A stretch of 64,000 nt of DNA from Mycobacterium parmense (GTDB lineage Bacteria > Actinomycetota > Actinomycetes > Mycobacteriales > Mycobacteriaceae). Position numbers and translations under genes: made by a program. Shown piece after piece: positions 26,792 through 36,090 of the stretch. A model generated the notes under the pieces. It saw only the letters and a program-made list of their open reading frames with translations. It did no database searches and was not told where the DNA came from. Location: contig NZ_AP022614.1 of NCBI RefSeq assembly GCF_010730575.1, positions 2,728,001-2,792,000 on the forward strand. The letters are read 5' to 3'. Position 1 is the stretch's first letter. Every line of letters starts with the position of its first letter.

Positions 26792-26817
26792 TACCCCACC
26801 CCACCTCGGGTGGGGTA
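26792..26817. promoter_or_regulatory. CsoR operator, 10-bp perfect inverted repeat
   Basis: TACCCCACCC (26792-26801) and GGGTGGGGTA (26808-26817) are exact reverse complements separated by 6 nt. The sequence closely resembles the characterised M. tuberculosis CsoR site. It lies between csoR (start 26750) and the divergent DUF2182 gene (start 26866), so one site could control both directions. Confidence 0.85.
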
Positions 26818-26865
26818 GCGTGGCGTCGTCATCGTATGTAGGGCACCGACGGAAGGAACCGCTAA

Positions 26866-27621
26866 GTGAACAACAGCCAGGGACATGGGCGATCGCGAAC
26901 CGACGTCTGGTTGCCGGCGGCCCTGCTGGGTGTGGCAGGTCTGGGCTGGTGGTGGTCAGTGGTCAGCGCCAAGGCCATGCGAGGCGACGGAATGTCGATG
27001 GACACTCAGTCCACAATGTCGTTGGCCGCGTTCCTCATCGCGTGGGCCGCCATGATGGCGGCGATGATGCTCCCCACGGTCCTGCCCGTCGTTCGCCGGT
27101 ACGCCCACGCCGCCGCCGGCAACGCCGTTCCGGCGATCATCTTCACCGCCGGATACCTGGCATTGTGGAGCGCGGTGGGCATTCCCGCCTATCTGGCGTC
27201 GAGCCGCTTCGACCCGCTAGTCCACACATGCCCTTGGGTCGGCCGGTTCGCTGGCGCAGTGGCGGTGGTCGCGGGGCTCCATCAGCTCACGCCGATAAAG
27301 GTGATGTGTCTGCGGCAGTGCCGCCGGTCGATGTCCTTGTCCCACGGGCCGGTCGACCACCCGGACGGCGCGGCACGCGCATTTCTCGCCGGAAGCCGCT
27401 ATGGGATCTATTGTCTCGGTTCCTGTTGGATGCTGATGATACTGCTGATCGCCTTCGGCACAATGCAATTGGCGTGGATGCTGGCACTCTCGGTTGTGAT
27501 CTGGCTGGAAAAGACAACCCCGTTCGGCGATCAGCTGAGACACCTGACGGCGGCCATTCTCGTAGTGCTTGGTGTCGCGCTACTGGTGCACCCAGCGTTC
27601 GTCATCCACCTCATCTCGTGA
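26866..27621 (+). CDS. DUF2182 predicted metal-associated membrane protein
   Basis: A 251-aa polytopic membrane protein with about seven hydrophobic segments and the DUF2182 features: AWAAMMAAMMLPTVLP, a Met-rich helix, and later TPIKVMCLRQCR and YGIYCLGSCWMLM with paired cysteines. The family is often annotated as metal-binding, but its function is unknown. The start is GTG 26866, with GGAAGGA upstream. The gene is divergent from csoR across the CsoR operator, so copper control is likely. Met and Cys in the membrane suit Cu(I). Confidence 0.85.
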   Translation: MNNSQGHGRSRTDVWLPAALLGVAGLGWWWSVVSAKAMRGDGMSMDTQSTMSLAAFLIAWAAMMAAMMLPTVLPVVRRYAHAAAGNAVPAIIFTAGYLALWSAVGIPAYLASSRFDPLVHTCPWVGRFAGAVAVVAGLHQLTPIKVMCLRQCRRSMSLSHGPVDHPDGAARAFLAGSRYGIYCLGSCWMLMILLIAFGTMQLAWMLALSVVIWLEKTTPFGDQLRHLTAAILVVLGVALLVHPAFVIHLIS

Positions 27622-27725
27622 GGAAGGTAGCGATCGGAGGACGGTGTGTGGCTTCAGCGGCGACCCTTAGCACACCGAACTCGGCAATCTCCCAGTCCTA
27701 CGTTGCCGCACTCGGAACGGCATGA

Positions 27726-27759
27726 AAATGGCCCGCGGAGAAGTCTCCGGGGGCCATTT
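27726..27759. terminator. Stem-loop terminator candidate
   Basis: AAATGGCCC at 27726-27734 pairs with GGGCCATTT at 27751-27759, and an inner CGGAGA/TCTCCG stem (27736-27741 with 27744-27749) follows one G-G mismatch. It lies 105 nt after the DUF2182 stop. There is no U-run, as is common for mycobacterial hairpins. It could end the DUF2182 transcript or, on the other strand, anything read from the integrase remnant. Confidence 0.55.
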
Positions 27760-27807
27760 CCGCTGGTAGGCGGTTCCGCTGGTAGCGGGGACAGTGTCTG
27801 ATTCCAG

Positions 27808-27843
27808 GACATAGTTGGCAGCTGTCTCGCGACATAGTTGACA
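27808..27843. repeat. Two direct copies of GACATAGTTGRCA
   Basis: gacatagttggca (27808-27820) and gacatagttgaca (27831-27843) lie 10 nt apart between the DUF2182 gene and the integrase remnant. They resemble the repeated ends of a mobile element, but no transposase is adjacent, and I cannot name the element. Confidence 0.4.
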
Positions 27844-27909
27844 CCTCTGCAAGGCTTCTTGCCCAGTTCGGCCCTGGCCACCGCGGGTGCCCACTCTCCG
27901 TGAGAAGCC

Positions 27910-28375
27910 TTATGCCCGTACATAATCACCGGCACGGTTGCGGAACAGCCAATCACCGCTGCAGTCCAGCTTGTCGAGCACGCTGCCGGCAACATTGATC
28001 GTGCGCACCGAATTATTCGACTTCGGCGGCCCGAGCTTCACGCCGCCGTCGACGACCTTCCAGGCACGCACGATGCGCACTGTTCCTTGATCGAGATCGA
28101 CATCGCCGGGCCGCAGTGCGGTCGCCTTGCTCCAGCGGGCGCCCGAGGCCACCAGGAACTCCACGAACGGGCGCCAGTACCCCGTCACCGCGTTTAGGAG
28201 TGTCGCGAACTCCGCCTCAGTGAGGAAGACCGTTTCCCTTCGCTGCCAGCGCGGCAACCGAAGTCCACGGCACGGATTGGTGCCCAGGTGCCCTGCAGCC
28301 ACCGCAGCGTTCAACGCGCCGGAAAGCAAGCGTTGTTTTGCCGTCCTTACGGGTACGCAGCCGGAGGGTCGCCAT
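27910..28375 (-). pseudogene. Tyrosine recombinase (phage-type integrase) remnant
   Basis: The integrase N-terminus MATLRLRTRKDGKT starts at 28375 and is joined out of frame to LLSGALNAAVAAGHLG at about 28335, so roughly the arm-binding and core-binding domains are missing. The second part continues with the start of the catalytic domain (FVEFLVASGARWSKATAL, including the first catalytic-type Arg) and stops at 27910, before the His-x-x-Arg box and the catalytic Tyr. It cannot be active. It lies directly after the 3' end of tRNA-Ala in the same orientation, the usual place for an integrase of a tRNA-integrated island or prophage. Confidence 0.75.
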
Positions 28376-28445
28376 GCACAATACGCCCGATGTTGACGGG
28401 AGTGTTGACGAGAAATCTACGCAAGCCATCTGAGCTGCGGTTTCC

Positions 28446-28521
28446 TGGTGGAGCTAAGGGGACTCGAACCCCTGACCCCCACACTGCCAGTGTGGTGCGC
28501 TACCAGCTGCGCCATAGCCCC
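28446..28521 (-). tRNA. tRNA-Ala (GGC)
   Basis: The minus strand folds as a cloverleaf. GGGGCTA (from 28521) pairs with TAGCTCC. The anticodon stem-loop CCACA-CTGGCAG-TGTGG gives anticodon GGC (Ala). The T arm contains GGTTCGAGTCC. Discriminator A is followed by an encoded CCA (28446-28448). The length is 76 nt. An integrase remnant lies immediately downstream. Confidence 0.93.
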
Positions 28522-28594
28522 GCGTCGTGCTCATCGAAGTTACACCACTGCGAACACGCGTTCAAAGTCGCTGCTCAGCCCGTTCTGCGCCCGG

Positions 28595-29827
28595 CTACGA
28601 GGTCGACAGCGCCGCTTCCGGCCGTGTTTCGGGCGCCAGCACCCAGCCGACGGCGGCGACCAGCAGAACCACCCCGCTGATCCCGAAGCCCCAGGCGAAG
28701 CTCAGCCGCTCGGCGACCCAGCCGACCATCACCGAACCGACGATGGCGCCCAGATCGGTCACCATCTGCACCGCCGCCACCGGAATGCCGGCGCGTGCCT
28801 CACTGCCCAGGATGTCGGCGACCGCGGCCTGCAGCGGAGACATGAAGATGCCCGTCGTCGCGCCGGACACGGCCGCCACCGCCATGAACGCCGGCAGCGA
28901 CGACGCCGCCCCCAGCAAGGCGGTCGCCACGCCGGAGGCCGCCAGGCCGACGATCAACAACGTGCGCCGCCCCATCCGGTCCGACAGGTATCCGCTGGGG
29001 ACGACGGCCAGGGCGTTGCCGGCCGCGAACGCCGCGAGCGCCACCGCGATGACGCCGATGCTTTCGCCCATGACATCGGAGAGAAACAGCGGCACCAGCG
29101 CGATGCGCAGCCCGAACGCCGCCCAGCCGGTCGCGAAATTGGACAACAGCGCCGACCAGTACGCGCGCGACCGCAGGGCCTGCCGCATCGTCACCGTCGA
29201 CCGCGTCGGCGGCGGGGGCGCGGCCAGCTCCGAATGCCGCAAGCCGTAGAACAGCACCACCGACACCCCCAGCATCGCGACGCCGTAGACGATGAACGGC
29301 GCGGTCAGCCCCCAACCCGCCGTCAGACCGCCGATCGCAGGCCCACCGACCGCGCCCACCATGAACGACGTGGTGAACAGCCCCGCGATCCGGCCGCGCG
29401 CGTCGGCCGGGCTGATGTGGATCATCAGCCCCAGCGCCGAGACGTAGAACATCGTCGACCCGATGCCGCTGACGGCGCGAAAGACCAGCAGCTGCCAGTA
29501 GGCCTGCGAATACGCGCATGCGATGGTCGACAACGCCACGATCAGCAAACCGCCGATATAAATCCGCCGCTCGCCCAGCCGCTGCACCAGCGCGCCGCTC
29601 ACCGGCGCGAAACACAACCGGCTCAACGAAAAGACGGTGACCACGAAAGTCACCGCCTTGATGCTGACCCCGAACGTCCGGGCAAAAGCGGGCATCGCCG
29701 GCGAAATGACACCGTAGCCCAGCGCGACCATGACATTTGCCCAGCTGAGGATCCACACCTCGCGCGGTAACCGAACGGATCGGGATTCACGAACCCCCGG
29801 GCGGGGACGCCGCAGCGAAATGGTCAC
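28595..29827 (-). CDS. MFS transporter
   Basis: A 410-aa major facilitator with 12 predicted helices. A motif-A-like loop GYLSDRMGRRTLL lies between helices in the second half, and PEDxxR-like charged loops are present. The start is GTG 29827, which overlaps the pgm stop in GTGA, so it is co-translated with pgm. The substrate is unknown; drug or metabolite export is common for this group. The downstream neighbour on the same strand is tRNA-Ala. Confidence 0.9.
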   Translation of the reverse strand: MTISLRRPRPGVRESRSVRLPREVWILSWANVMVALGYGVISPAMPAFARTFGVSIKAVTFVVTVFSLSRLCFAPVSGALVQRLGERRIYIGGLLIVALSTIACAYSQAYWQLLVFRAVSGIGSTMFYVSALGLMIHISPADARGRIAGLFTTSFMVGAVGGPAIGGLTAGWGLTAPFIVYGVAMLGVSVVLFYGLRHSELAAPPPPTRSTVTMRQALRSRAYWSALLSNFATGWAAFGLRIALVPLFLSDVMGESIGVIAVALAAFAAGNALAVVPSGYLSDRMGRRTLLIVGLAASGVATALLGAASSLPAFMAVAAVSGATTGIFMSPLQAAVADILGSEARAGIPVAAVQMVTDLGAIVGSVMVGWVAERLSFAWGFGISGVVLLVAAVGWVLAPETRPEAALSTS

Positions 29828-31476
29828 CCGATGACTTTATTGACCACCTCGCGCGCCGCTTCCTGCACCTCGCCAAGATGCTCGGGCCCGTTGAAGGATT
29901 CGGCGTAGATCTTGTACACATCCTCGGTGCCCGAGGGCCGGGCGGCAAACCACGCGTTGGCCGTCGTCACCTTGAGCCCACCCAGCGGCGCGCCGTTGCC
30001 CGGCGCCGCGGTCAGCTTCGCGGTGATCGGCTCCCCCGCCAACTCGGTCGCGGTGACCTGCTCGGCTGACAGCTTGGACAGCCGGGCCTTCTGGTCGCGG
30101 TCGGCCGGCGCGTCCACGCGGGCGTAAAACGGGGTGCCGTACTCGGCGGTCAGCTCCCGGTAGCGCTGCGACGGGCTCAGACCGGTGACGGCCAGGATCT
30201 CGGAGGCCAGCAGCGCCAGGATGATGCCGTCCTTGTCGGTGGTCCACACCGAGCCGTCGCGGCGCAGGAACGACGCCCCCGCCGACTCCTCGCCGCCGAA
30301 GCCGATGGTGCCGCCGATCAGTCCGTCGACGAACCACTTGAAACCGACCGGCACCTCGACCAGCTTGCGGCCGATGCCGGCCACCACCCGGTCGATGATC
30401 GACGAGCTGACCGCGGTCTTGCCCACGGCGATCCCGTCGGGCCACGACGGCCGGTGGGTGTAGAGGTAGTCGATGGCCGCCGCGAGGTAGTGGTTCGGAT
30501 TCATCAGGCCCGCATCGGGAGTGACGATGCCGTGGCGGTCGGAGTCCGCGTCGTTGCCCGTGGCGATCTGGTAGGAGCCCGGGTTGGCGGCCACAACGGC
30601 GAGGAGCCCGGCCATCGCGTCGGGTGAGCTGCAGTCCATCCGGATCTTGCCGTCGTGGTCGAGCGTCATGAACCGCCATGTCGCGTCGACCAGCGGATTG
30701 ACGACGGTCAGTTCGAGGTTGTGCCGCTCGGCGATGGCGGCCCAGTAGTCCACGCTGGCCCCGCCGAGCGGGTCGGCGCCGATCCGGATCTCGGCCTTGC
30801 GGATGACGTCGACGTCCACCACGTTGGGGAGGTCGTCGACGTAGGCGTCCAGGTAGTCGTGGCGCTGGGCGCCGCGCAGTGCGCGGGCCAGCGGAACTCG
30901 CTTGACGGCCTCGCCGCTGAGCAGAATCTCGTTGGCGCGGTTGGCGATTGCGTTGGTGGCATCGGTGTCGGCGGGGCCGCCGTTGGGCGGGTTGTACTTG
31001 AAACCGCCGTCGTAGGGCGGGTTGTGCGACGGCGTCACCACGATCCCGTCGGCCAGCGCTTCGGTGCGGCCGCGGTTGTAGCCGAGGATGGCGTGGCTGA
31101 TCGCCGGCGTGGGCGTGTAGCGGTCAGCCGAGTCGATCATGGCGACGACGTCGTTGGCGGCCAGCACTTCCAGGGCCGACCCCCACGCCGGTTCCGAAAG
31201 CCCATGCGTGTCGCGGCCGATGAACAGCGGCCCCGTCGTGCCGTGGGCGGCGCGGTACTCGACGATCGCCTGGGTGATGGCCACGATGTGGGCCTCGTTG
31301 AACGCGCCGGTCAGCGCCGAGCCGCGGTGGCCCGACGTGCCGAACACCACCTGCTGGACGGGGTCGTTCGGATCAGGCTGAATCGAATAGTAGGCCGTCA
31401 CCAGGTGAGGCAGGTCGACTAGATCTTCGGGCTGGGCCGGCTGACCGGCGCGCGGGTGGGCCACCATGGCTGTCAA
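29824..31476 (-). CDS. pgm: Phosphoglucomutase
   Basis: A 550-aa alpha-D-phosphohexomutase that interconverts glucose-1-phosphate and glucose-6-phosphate. FGTSGHRG lies near the N-terminus, the active-site phosphoserine is in TPSHNPPYDGG, the metal-binding loop is DADSDRHG, and the C-terminal phosphate-binding loop is RPSGTED. It supplies glucose-1-phosphate for glycogen, trehalose and cell-wall polysaccharides. Its position before two divergent crcB genes matches pgmA (Rv3068c) in M. tuberculosis. The first Met reads MTAMVAHPRAG; Met4 is an alternative start. Confidence 0.96.
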   Translation of the reverse strand: MTAMVAHPRAGQPAQPEDLVDLPHLVTAYYSIQPDPNDPVQQVVFGTSGHRGSALTGAFNEAHIVAITQAIVEYRAAHGTTGPLFIGRDTHGLSEPAWGSALEVLAANDVVAMIDSADRYTPTPAISHAILGYNRGRTEALADGIVVTPSHNPPYDGGFKYNPPNGGPADTDATNAIANRANEILLSGEAVKRVPLARALRGAQRHDYLDAYVDDLPNVVDVDVIRKAEIRIGADPLGGASVDYWAAIAERHNLELTVVNPLVDATWRFMTLDHDGKIRMDCSSPDAMAGLLAVVAANPGSYQIATGNDADSDRHGIVTPDAGLMNPNHYLAAAIDYLYTHRPSWPDGIAVGKTAVSSSIIDRVVAGIGRKLVEVPVGFKWFVDGLIGGTIGFGGEESAGASFLRRDGSVWTTDKDGIILALLASEILAVTGLSPSQRYRELTAEYGTPFYARVDAPADRDQKARLSKLSAEQVTATELAGEPITAKLTAAPGNGAPLGGLKVTTANAWFAARPSGTEDVYKIYAESFNGPEHLGEVQEAAREVVNKVIG

Positions 31477-31607
31477 TTCTGCCTGTAGACCGAACGTCTG
31501 ACGTCTCGAGCACGGTTGCGACTTCTCAGGTACTTCCTGGATTCATCCGCTGGTAAGCCTCACCCTTAGGCTGCTAGCGACCGCCCGCACATCGGAGGGA
31601 ATGACGC

Positions 31608-32003
31608 GTGGCACTTGACTACCGCGAACTGGCGGCGATTTTCGCCGGTGGTGCGCTCGGCACCTCGTGCCGCGTCGCGCTCGACGCGGCCGTGGTCCGC
31701 GACCCGCACCACTGGCCGTTGCCGACGTTCGTGGCCAACATCGTCGGCGCGTTCCTGGTCGGGTACTTCACCACCCGGTTGCTGGAGCGGTTGCCGCTGT
31801 CGAGCTATCGGCGGCCGCTGCTCGGCACCGGATTCTGCGGCGGGCTGACCACGTTCTCGAGCATGCAGGTCGAGAACGTCAAGATGCTCGAACACGGCCA
31901 CTGGCTCCTGGCGATTTCCTACACCTCGACCAGCATCGTGCTGGGCCTGCTCGCGGTGCACCTGGGCACCGTCGTGGTCCGCCGGGCGCGGGTGCGCGAA
32001 TGA
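31608..32003 (+). CDS. crcB: Fluoride ion channel CrcB/FluC, first subunit
   Basis: A 131-aa four-helix protein with family motifs: GGALGTSCR near the start, [12 protein letters not shown], and [11 protein letters not shown], whose Phe and Ser/Thr residues line the fluoride path. It exports F- across the inner membrane as part of a dual-topology dimer. The start is GTG 31608, with GGAGGGA upstream; an ATG 6 nt earlier is out of frame and stops quickly. Its stop overlaps the next crcB start in ATGA. Confidence 0.94.
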   Translation: MALDYRELAAIFAGGALGTSCRVALDAAVVRDPHHWPLPTFVANIVGAFLVGYFTTRLLERLPLSSYRRPLLGTGFCGGLTTFSSMQVENVKMLEHGHWLLAISYTSTSIVLGLLAVHLGTVVVRRARVRE

Positions 32004-32374
32004 CGGCCACGACGATCCTGGTCTGGCTCGGTGTCCCGCTTCTCGGCGGCGTGGGCTCGGTGCTCCGCTTCCTGGTCGACCGCGAGGTGATTCGTCGCGC
32101 CACCCGGCCGCTTCCGTTGGGCACACTGGCCGTGAACGTCAGCGGGGCCGCGCTGCTCGGCTTTTTCGGCGGCCTGGTCCTCAGCAAGGAGGCGGCCCTG
32201 CTTGCCGGCACCGCCTTCGTGGGCGCCTACACCACTTTCTCCACCTGGATGCTGGAAACGCAGCGACTCGGCGAGGAGCGCCAGCTGCGCGCGGCGCTCG
32301 CCAACATCGTCGTGAGCGTCGCGCTGGGCACGACCGCGGCGCTCGTCGGGCAGCGGATCGGGGCCCACATCTAG
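32000..32374 (+). CDS. crcB: Fluoride ion channel CrcB/FluC, second subunit
   Basis: A 124-aa FluC paralog with [22 protein letters not shown] and [12 protein letters not shown] motifs. In actinobacteria two different crcB genes in tandem usually make an obligate heterodimer of opposite-topology subunits, and the ATGA overlap at 32000-32003 supports equal translation. I looked for a fluoride riboswitch upstream of the pair and did not see a convincing one. Confidence 0.93.
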   Translation: MTATTILVWLGVPLLGGVGSVLRFLVDREVIRRATRPLPLGTLAVNVSGAALLGFFGGLVLSKEAALLAGTAFVGAYTTFSTWMLETQRLGEERQLRAALANIVVSVALGTTAALVGQRIGAHI

Positions 32375-32410
32375 CCAGGCTTGTCGGTGGCCCTCGCTAC
32401 CATCGAACCT

Positions 32411-33663
32411 ATGTTCGAAACTTTGTCGACGGTCGATCCGCTTGCCGGTGAATCCGCACTGGTCGAGCGCATCGCCGAGCTGGAGAGGATCAAGTCCGCC
32501 GCGGCCGCCGGCCAGGCGAGGGCGACGGCCCATCTGTACGCGTCCCGCCTCCGGACAGAAGCGGCCGCGGGCGTGGGGTGGCCACCGAGGTGGCGCTCGC
32601 GCGGCGGGACGCACCCGTGCGGGGCGGTCGCCATCTCGGTTTCGCCAAGGCATTGGTGCACGAGATGCCACACACGCTCGCGGCGCTGGCGTCGGGGGCG
32701 CTGTCCGAGTGGCGCGCCACCCTGATCGTGCGCGAGAGCGCATGCCTGGACGTCGAGGACCGCCGGACGCTGGATGCCGAGCTGTGTGCCGATCCGGACC
32801 GTCTGGAGGGAATGGGTGACGCGCGGGTGGCGGCGGCGGCCAAGGCCATCGCCTACCGCCTCGACCCGCACTCTGTCGTCGAGCGCGCAGCCAAGGCGGA
32901 AGAGGAGCGCACGGTGACCATTCGGCCGGCACCCGACACCATGACCTACCTGACGGCGTTGTTGCCGATGGCACAAGGGGTTTCGGTCTATGCGGCGCTG
33001 CGCCGCGAGGCCGACACGCGGTTCGATGGCCGCTCACGCGGCCAAGTCATGGCCGACACCTTGGTGGAGCGGGTCACCGGGCGCGCCGCGGCCGTTCCCA
33101 CTCCGGTCGCGGTGAACCTGGTCCTCACGGACGAGACGCTGCTCGGTGGCGACAACGCGCCTGCCGATGTCGGGGGCTACGGTCCGATCCCGGCGGCCGT
33201 CGCGCGCGGACTGGTCTTCGGCGCGGCCAGCGACAAGGAGTCGCGCGCGACGCTGCGCAGGCTCTACGCGCATCCGCGGTCCGGGGCGCTGGTGGCCATG
33301 GAGTCACGTTCCAGACTTTTCCCGCGCGGCCTGGCCGCGTTCATCGAACTGCGCGATCAACGCTGCCGCACCCCCTATTGCGACGCGCCGATCCGGCACC
33401 GCGACCATGCCCGGCCGTGGGCCGAAGGGGGCAGCACCACCGCGGCCAACGGGCACGGGTCATGCGAGGGCTGCAACTACGCCAAGGAGGCCCGCGGCTG
33501 GAGCGTCAGCACGGAAGTCGACGAAAATGGTTCGCACACAGCGCGATTCATCACACCGACCGGCAAGGGCTACCGGTCGGCCGCTCCGCCGCGTGCGCCG
33601 ACGATCGACGTGCGTGAGCTCGAGGTGCGGATCGGCGTCGCGATCGCGCGACATGCCGCTTAG
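32411..33663 (+). pseudogene. 13E12-repeat HNH endonuclease-like gene, frameshifted
   Basis: A DUF222/13E12-type gene. The N-terminal part opens at ATG 32411 (MFETLSTVDPLAG) and reads normally to about 32565. The rest (GRGVATEVALARRD onward) continues in another frame to 33663. The C-terminus has an HNH-type core: CRTPYC, RHRDHARPWAEGG, and CEGCNYAKEARGW. The break near 32560-32575, a GC-rich run, removes a few residues relative to the usual family sequence. These genes are repeated and mobile-element-associated in mycobacteria. A downstream GTG at 32578 could express a 361-aa version lacking the N-terminus, so activity is uncertain. Confidence 0.75.
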
Positions 33664-34367
33664 ATCGGCGAACCACCTTGGCCCGCGAGCCTTTCCACGT
33701 CGATGACTTCGCCGCGGTTGATGCTCACCCAGTCGCGGCCGTCCAGGTAAGGGCGCAGGCTTCGGCCGATGAGCTCGGCGTCGGCCGGCGCCTTGGGCCG
33801 CTGGAGTTCATACACGTGGGGCAGCTCGGCCATGCCGCTCACCACGCTCCACAGCTTCAGCGCGTCTGGCCCGGTCGGCGGGTCGACCAGGACGGGCCCG
33901 AACAGGCACTGCCCCGACAGGAAGAGCGTCGGCACACCGAATCCCCCGGCGTCGACGACGCGCTGGTGGTCGGCGCGGACGTCGTCGTGGGTGGTCGCGT
34001 CGGCCAGCGCCGCGTCCAAAACCGCCTCGTCGACGCCGATCTCGCCCAGCAGCCGCCGCGCCACCGCGGGATCGTGCGGCTTGCCGCCCAGCGTGTGCAG
34101 TTCGCGTCCGGTGGCCGCGTACCAGGCGTCCAGCTGCGACATGCCGGTGCGGCGCAGCAGCGCACCGATGCGCATCAACGACCAGCCGTAGGACCACTCC
34201 CGCTCCCACGGGTGCTTCTTGCCCTCTCCGCGGTTGATCTCCTCGAGGCTGAAGAAGCGCCAGTTGACCGTGATGCCCAGTTGCTCGCGGACGTCGCGGA
34301 TCCACAACGAGGTCTGGTATGCGAAGGGGCACATCGGATCGAAGTGGAAGTCCACGGTGACGCTCAT
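33660..34367 (-). CDS. DsbA-family thioredoxin-fold protein
   Basis: A 235-aa cytosolic protein of the DsbA/2-hydroxychromene-2-carboxylate isomerase group. It has the opening strand and FDPMCPFAY with a single Cys13 where CxxC oxidoreductases have two, then a helical insertion, and the cis-Pro segment GVPTLFL. Relatives include mycothiol-dependent reductases and isomerases. Loss of the second cysteine argues against disulfide exchange and for thiol-dependent isomerase or reductase chemistry. ATG 34367 has TAGGAG 6 nt upstream. It starts 8 nt after the CitE-like gene and is co-transcribed with it. Confidence 0.85.
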   Translation of the reverse strand: MSVTVDFHFDPMCPFAYQTSLWIRDVREQLGITVNWRFFSLEEINRGEGKKHPWEREWSYGWSLMRIGALLRRTGMSQLDAWYAATGRELHTLGGKPHDPAVARRLLGEIGVDEAVLDAALADATTHDDVRADHQRVVDAGGFGVPTLFLSGQCLFGPVLVDPPTGPDALKLWSVVSGMAELPHVYELQRPKAPADAELIGRSLRPYLDGRDWVSINRGEVIDVERLAGQGGSPI

Positions 34368-34375
34368 CGCCACTC

Positions 34376-35296
34376 CTAGTAGTGGTAGGTGTCCGAGGGC
34401 GCGGGAGAATGCACGCGCTCTTCGTCGTCGAACTCCGACGATTCGATGCCGTAGGCGCGGGCCAGCTCGAGGATCTTGGTGGCCCGGGCGATGCGCGGCA
34501 GGTCGGAGCCGTTGCGTATCTCGCCGCCGTCGCGCTCGAACTCCACGAAAAACTCCTTCGCCCAGGAGATTTCGTCCTGCGACGGTGAAAGGCCCTCGTT
34601 GACCACCGCACACTGGTCCGGCGTGAGGCAGATCTTGCCCGTCATGCCGAATTCGACCGAGACCGCCGAAGCCTCGATCAGCTTCAGCGGATTCGAGCCG
34701 ATGGTCGGTCCGTCGATCGCGCTGGGCAGGCTGGCCGCCTTGGAGGCGATGGTGAACCGCGACCGCGTGTACGCCAGGGTGGCGGGGTCCTCGCCGAATC
34801 CGGTGTCACGCCGGAAGTCACCGATGCCGAACGCGAGGCGGAAGGTGCCCTTGGTCGCGGCGATCTCGGTGATGCGCTCCAGGCCGCGGGCCGTTTCGAC
34901 GAGCGCCACGATCGGCACGTCCGGCAGCCGCTTCGCGGTCTCGGTGACATGGTCCACCGACTCGACCATCGCCAGCATCACACCGCCAACCGACGTCTCG
35001 GCCAGCGCCGCCAAGTCGTCGGCCCACCACGGCGTGCCGAAACCGTTGACGCGCACCCAGTCCGTGTTACCGGCGCGCAGCCAGCTCACGACGTTGTCGC
35101 GGGCGCCGTGCTTGTCTTTGGGCGCCACGGCGTCCTCGATGTCGAGCACCACGATGTCGGCGCGAGAGTGCACCGCCGCCTGGAACCGGTCGCCGTGCGC
35201 GCCGTTGACCAGTAGCCAGCTCCGGGCGAGGACCGGGTCGATGCGAGAGCCGATCTCGTCGGGCTCCGTCACGCTGCTGTGAACCTGTTCGTACAT
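34376..35296 (-). CDS. HpcH/HpaI aldolase - citrate lyase beta (CitE)-like
   Basis: A 306-aa TIM-barrel lyase-like protein. [15 protein letters not shown] lies near the start, [14 protein letters not shown] carries the conserved metal-binding acid, [11 protein letters not shown] follows, then [12 protein letters not shown] and [12 protein letters not shown]. Stand-alone mycobacterial CitE-like proteins act on beta-hydroxyacyl-CoA esters or related malyl/citramalyl-type substrates. It resembles Rv3075c by family and neighbourhood. ATG 35296 (MYEQVHSS) was chosen; the open frame extends much further upstream, but that sequence is low-complexity antisense of the hemerythrin gene. Confidence 0.9.
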   Translation of the reverse strand: MYEQVHSSVTEPDEIGSRIDPVLARSWLLVNGAHGDRFQAAVHSRADIVVLDIEDAVAPKDKHGARDNVVSWLRAGNTDWVRVNGFGTPWWADDLAALAETSVGGVMLAMVESVDHVTETAKRLPDVPIVALVETARGLERITEIAATKGTFRLAFGIGDFRRDTGFGEDPATLAYTRSRFTIASKAASLPSAIDGPTIGSNPLKLIEASAVSVEFGMTGKICLTPDQCAVVNEGLSPSQDEISWAKEFFVEFERDGGEIRNGSDLPRIARATKILELARAYGIESSEFDDEERVHSPAPSDTYHY

Positions 35297-35498
35297 CGCG
35301 GGTGTTCTGTCGCCTCTTGTGCTCTGTGGGTTGTCTTCCTGACCGTATCGATACGCCGAAACGGGATGGTTGAGGATGCCACACGGCGCGTTCAACCACA
35401 TAACCGCTGCTGCGGCTGAGTTTAGGCGCCCCTTTGCCGGGTACTTGTTGCGCAGCGGTCGATAGCCCGCCCGCCCCACCACCACGGAGGTATCGGCA

Positions 35499-36065
35499 GT
35501 GGCCGACATGATCGTCCAGTCGCCCGACGAAGTCGTCGCGTATCTGAAGGCGCAGCACAACCTGATCGAGGACATGTTCGACGAGGTACTGCACGCCACG
35601 GATCCCCGGGCGCGCGAGACGCCGTTCGCAGCGCTGCGCCAGTTACTGGCCGTCCACGAGACCGCCGAGGAGATGATCGTGCACCCGCGGGTGCGCCAGG
35701 AGGCCGACGCCGGCGACGCGATCGTCGACGCCCGGTTGAAAGAGGAGCACGAAGCCAAGGAGTTGCTGTCGCGGATCGAGAAGCTCGACATCACCTCGGA
35801 CGAGTTCCTCGCGGAAGTCACCGCGTTGCGCGAGGCGGTGCTCGACCACGCCCAGCAGGAGGAGGACGAGGAATTCCCCGTCCTGCAGCGCGAACTCGAC
35901 ACCGACGGCCTCAAGAGGATGGCGACGGCGGTGAAGGCGGCCGAGGCCATCGCCCCCACCCATCCGCATCCGGGCGTCGAATCGGCGAAGCTGAATTTCG
36001 CCCTCGGCCCGTTCGCGTCCATGCTCGACCGCGCCCGCGACCTGATCGGGCAAGCGCTCGGCTGA
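35499..36065 (+). CDS. Hemerythrin HHE-domain protein
   Basis: A 188-aa helical protein. The HHE cation-binding pattern is His20, His53-xxx-Glu57, His84-xxx-Glu88, and a later His followed by EEDEEFP. This should bind a di-iron centre that handles O2, peroxide or nitric oxide. The start is GTG 35499, with GGAGG about 10 nt before. The last ~45 residues form a Pro/His linker and a helix. It is transcribed alone, 25 nt before selO, and may be co-expressed with it. Confidence 0.9.
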   Translation: MADMIVQSPDEVVAYLKAQHNLIEDMFDEVLHATDPRARETPFAALRQLLAVHETAEEMIVHPRVRQEADAGDAIVDARLKEEHEAKELLSRIEKLDITSDEFLAEVTALREAVLDHAQQEEDEEFPVLQRELDTDGLKRMATAVKAAEAIAPTHPHPGVESAKLNFALGPFASMLDRARDLIGQALG

Positions 36066-36090
36066 GCAGCATTTCCGTAGGCTCGGTGTC

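Noticed and set aside
31477..31607. Fluoride riboswitch upstream of the crcB pair
   Set aside because: I could not find the conserved pseudoknot core in the 131-nt region.
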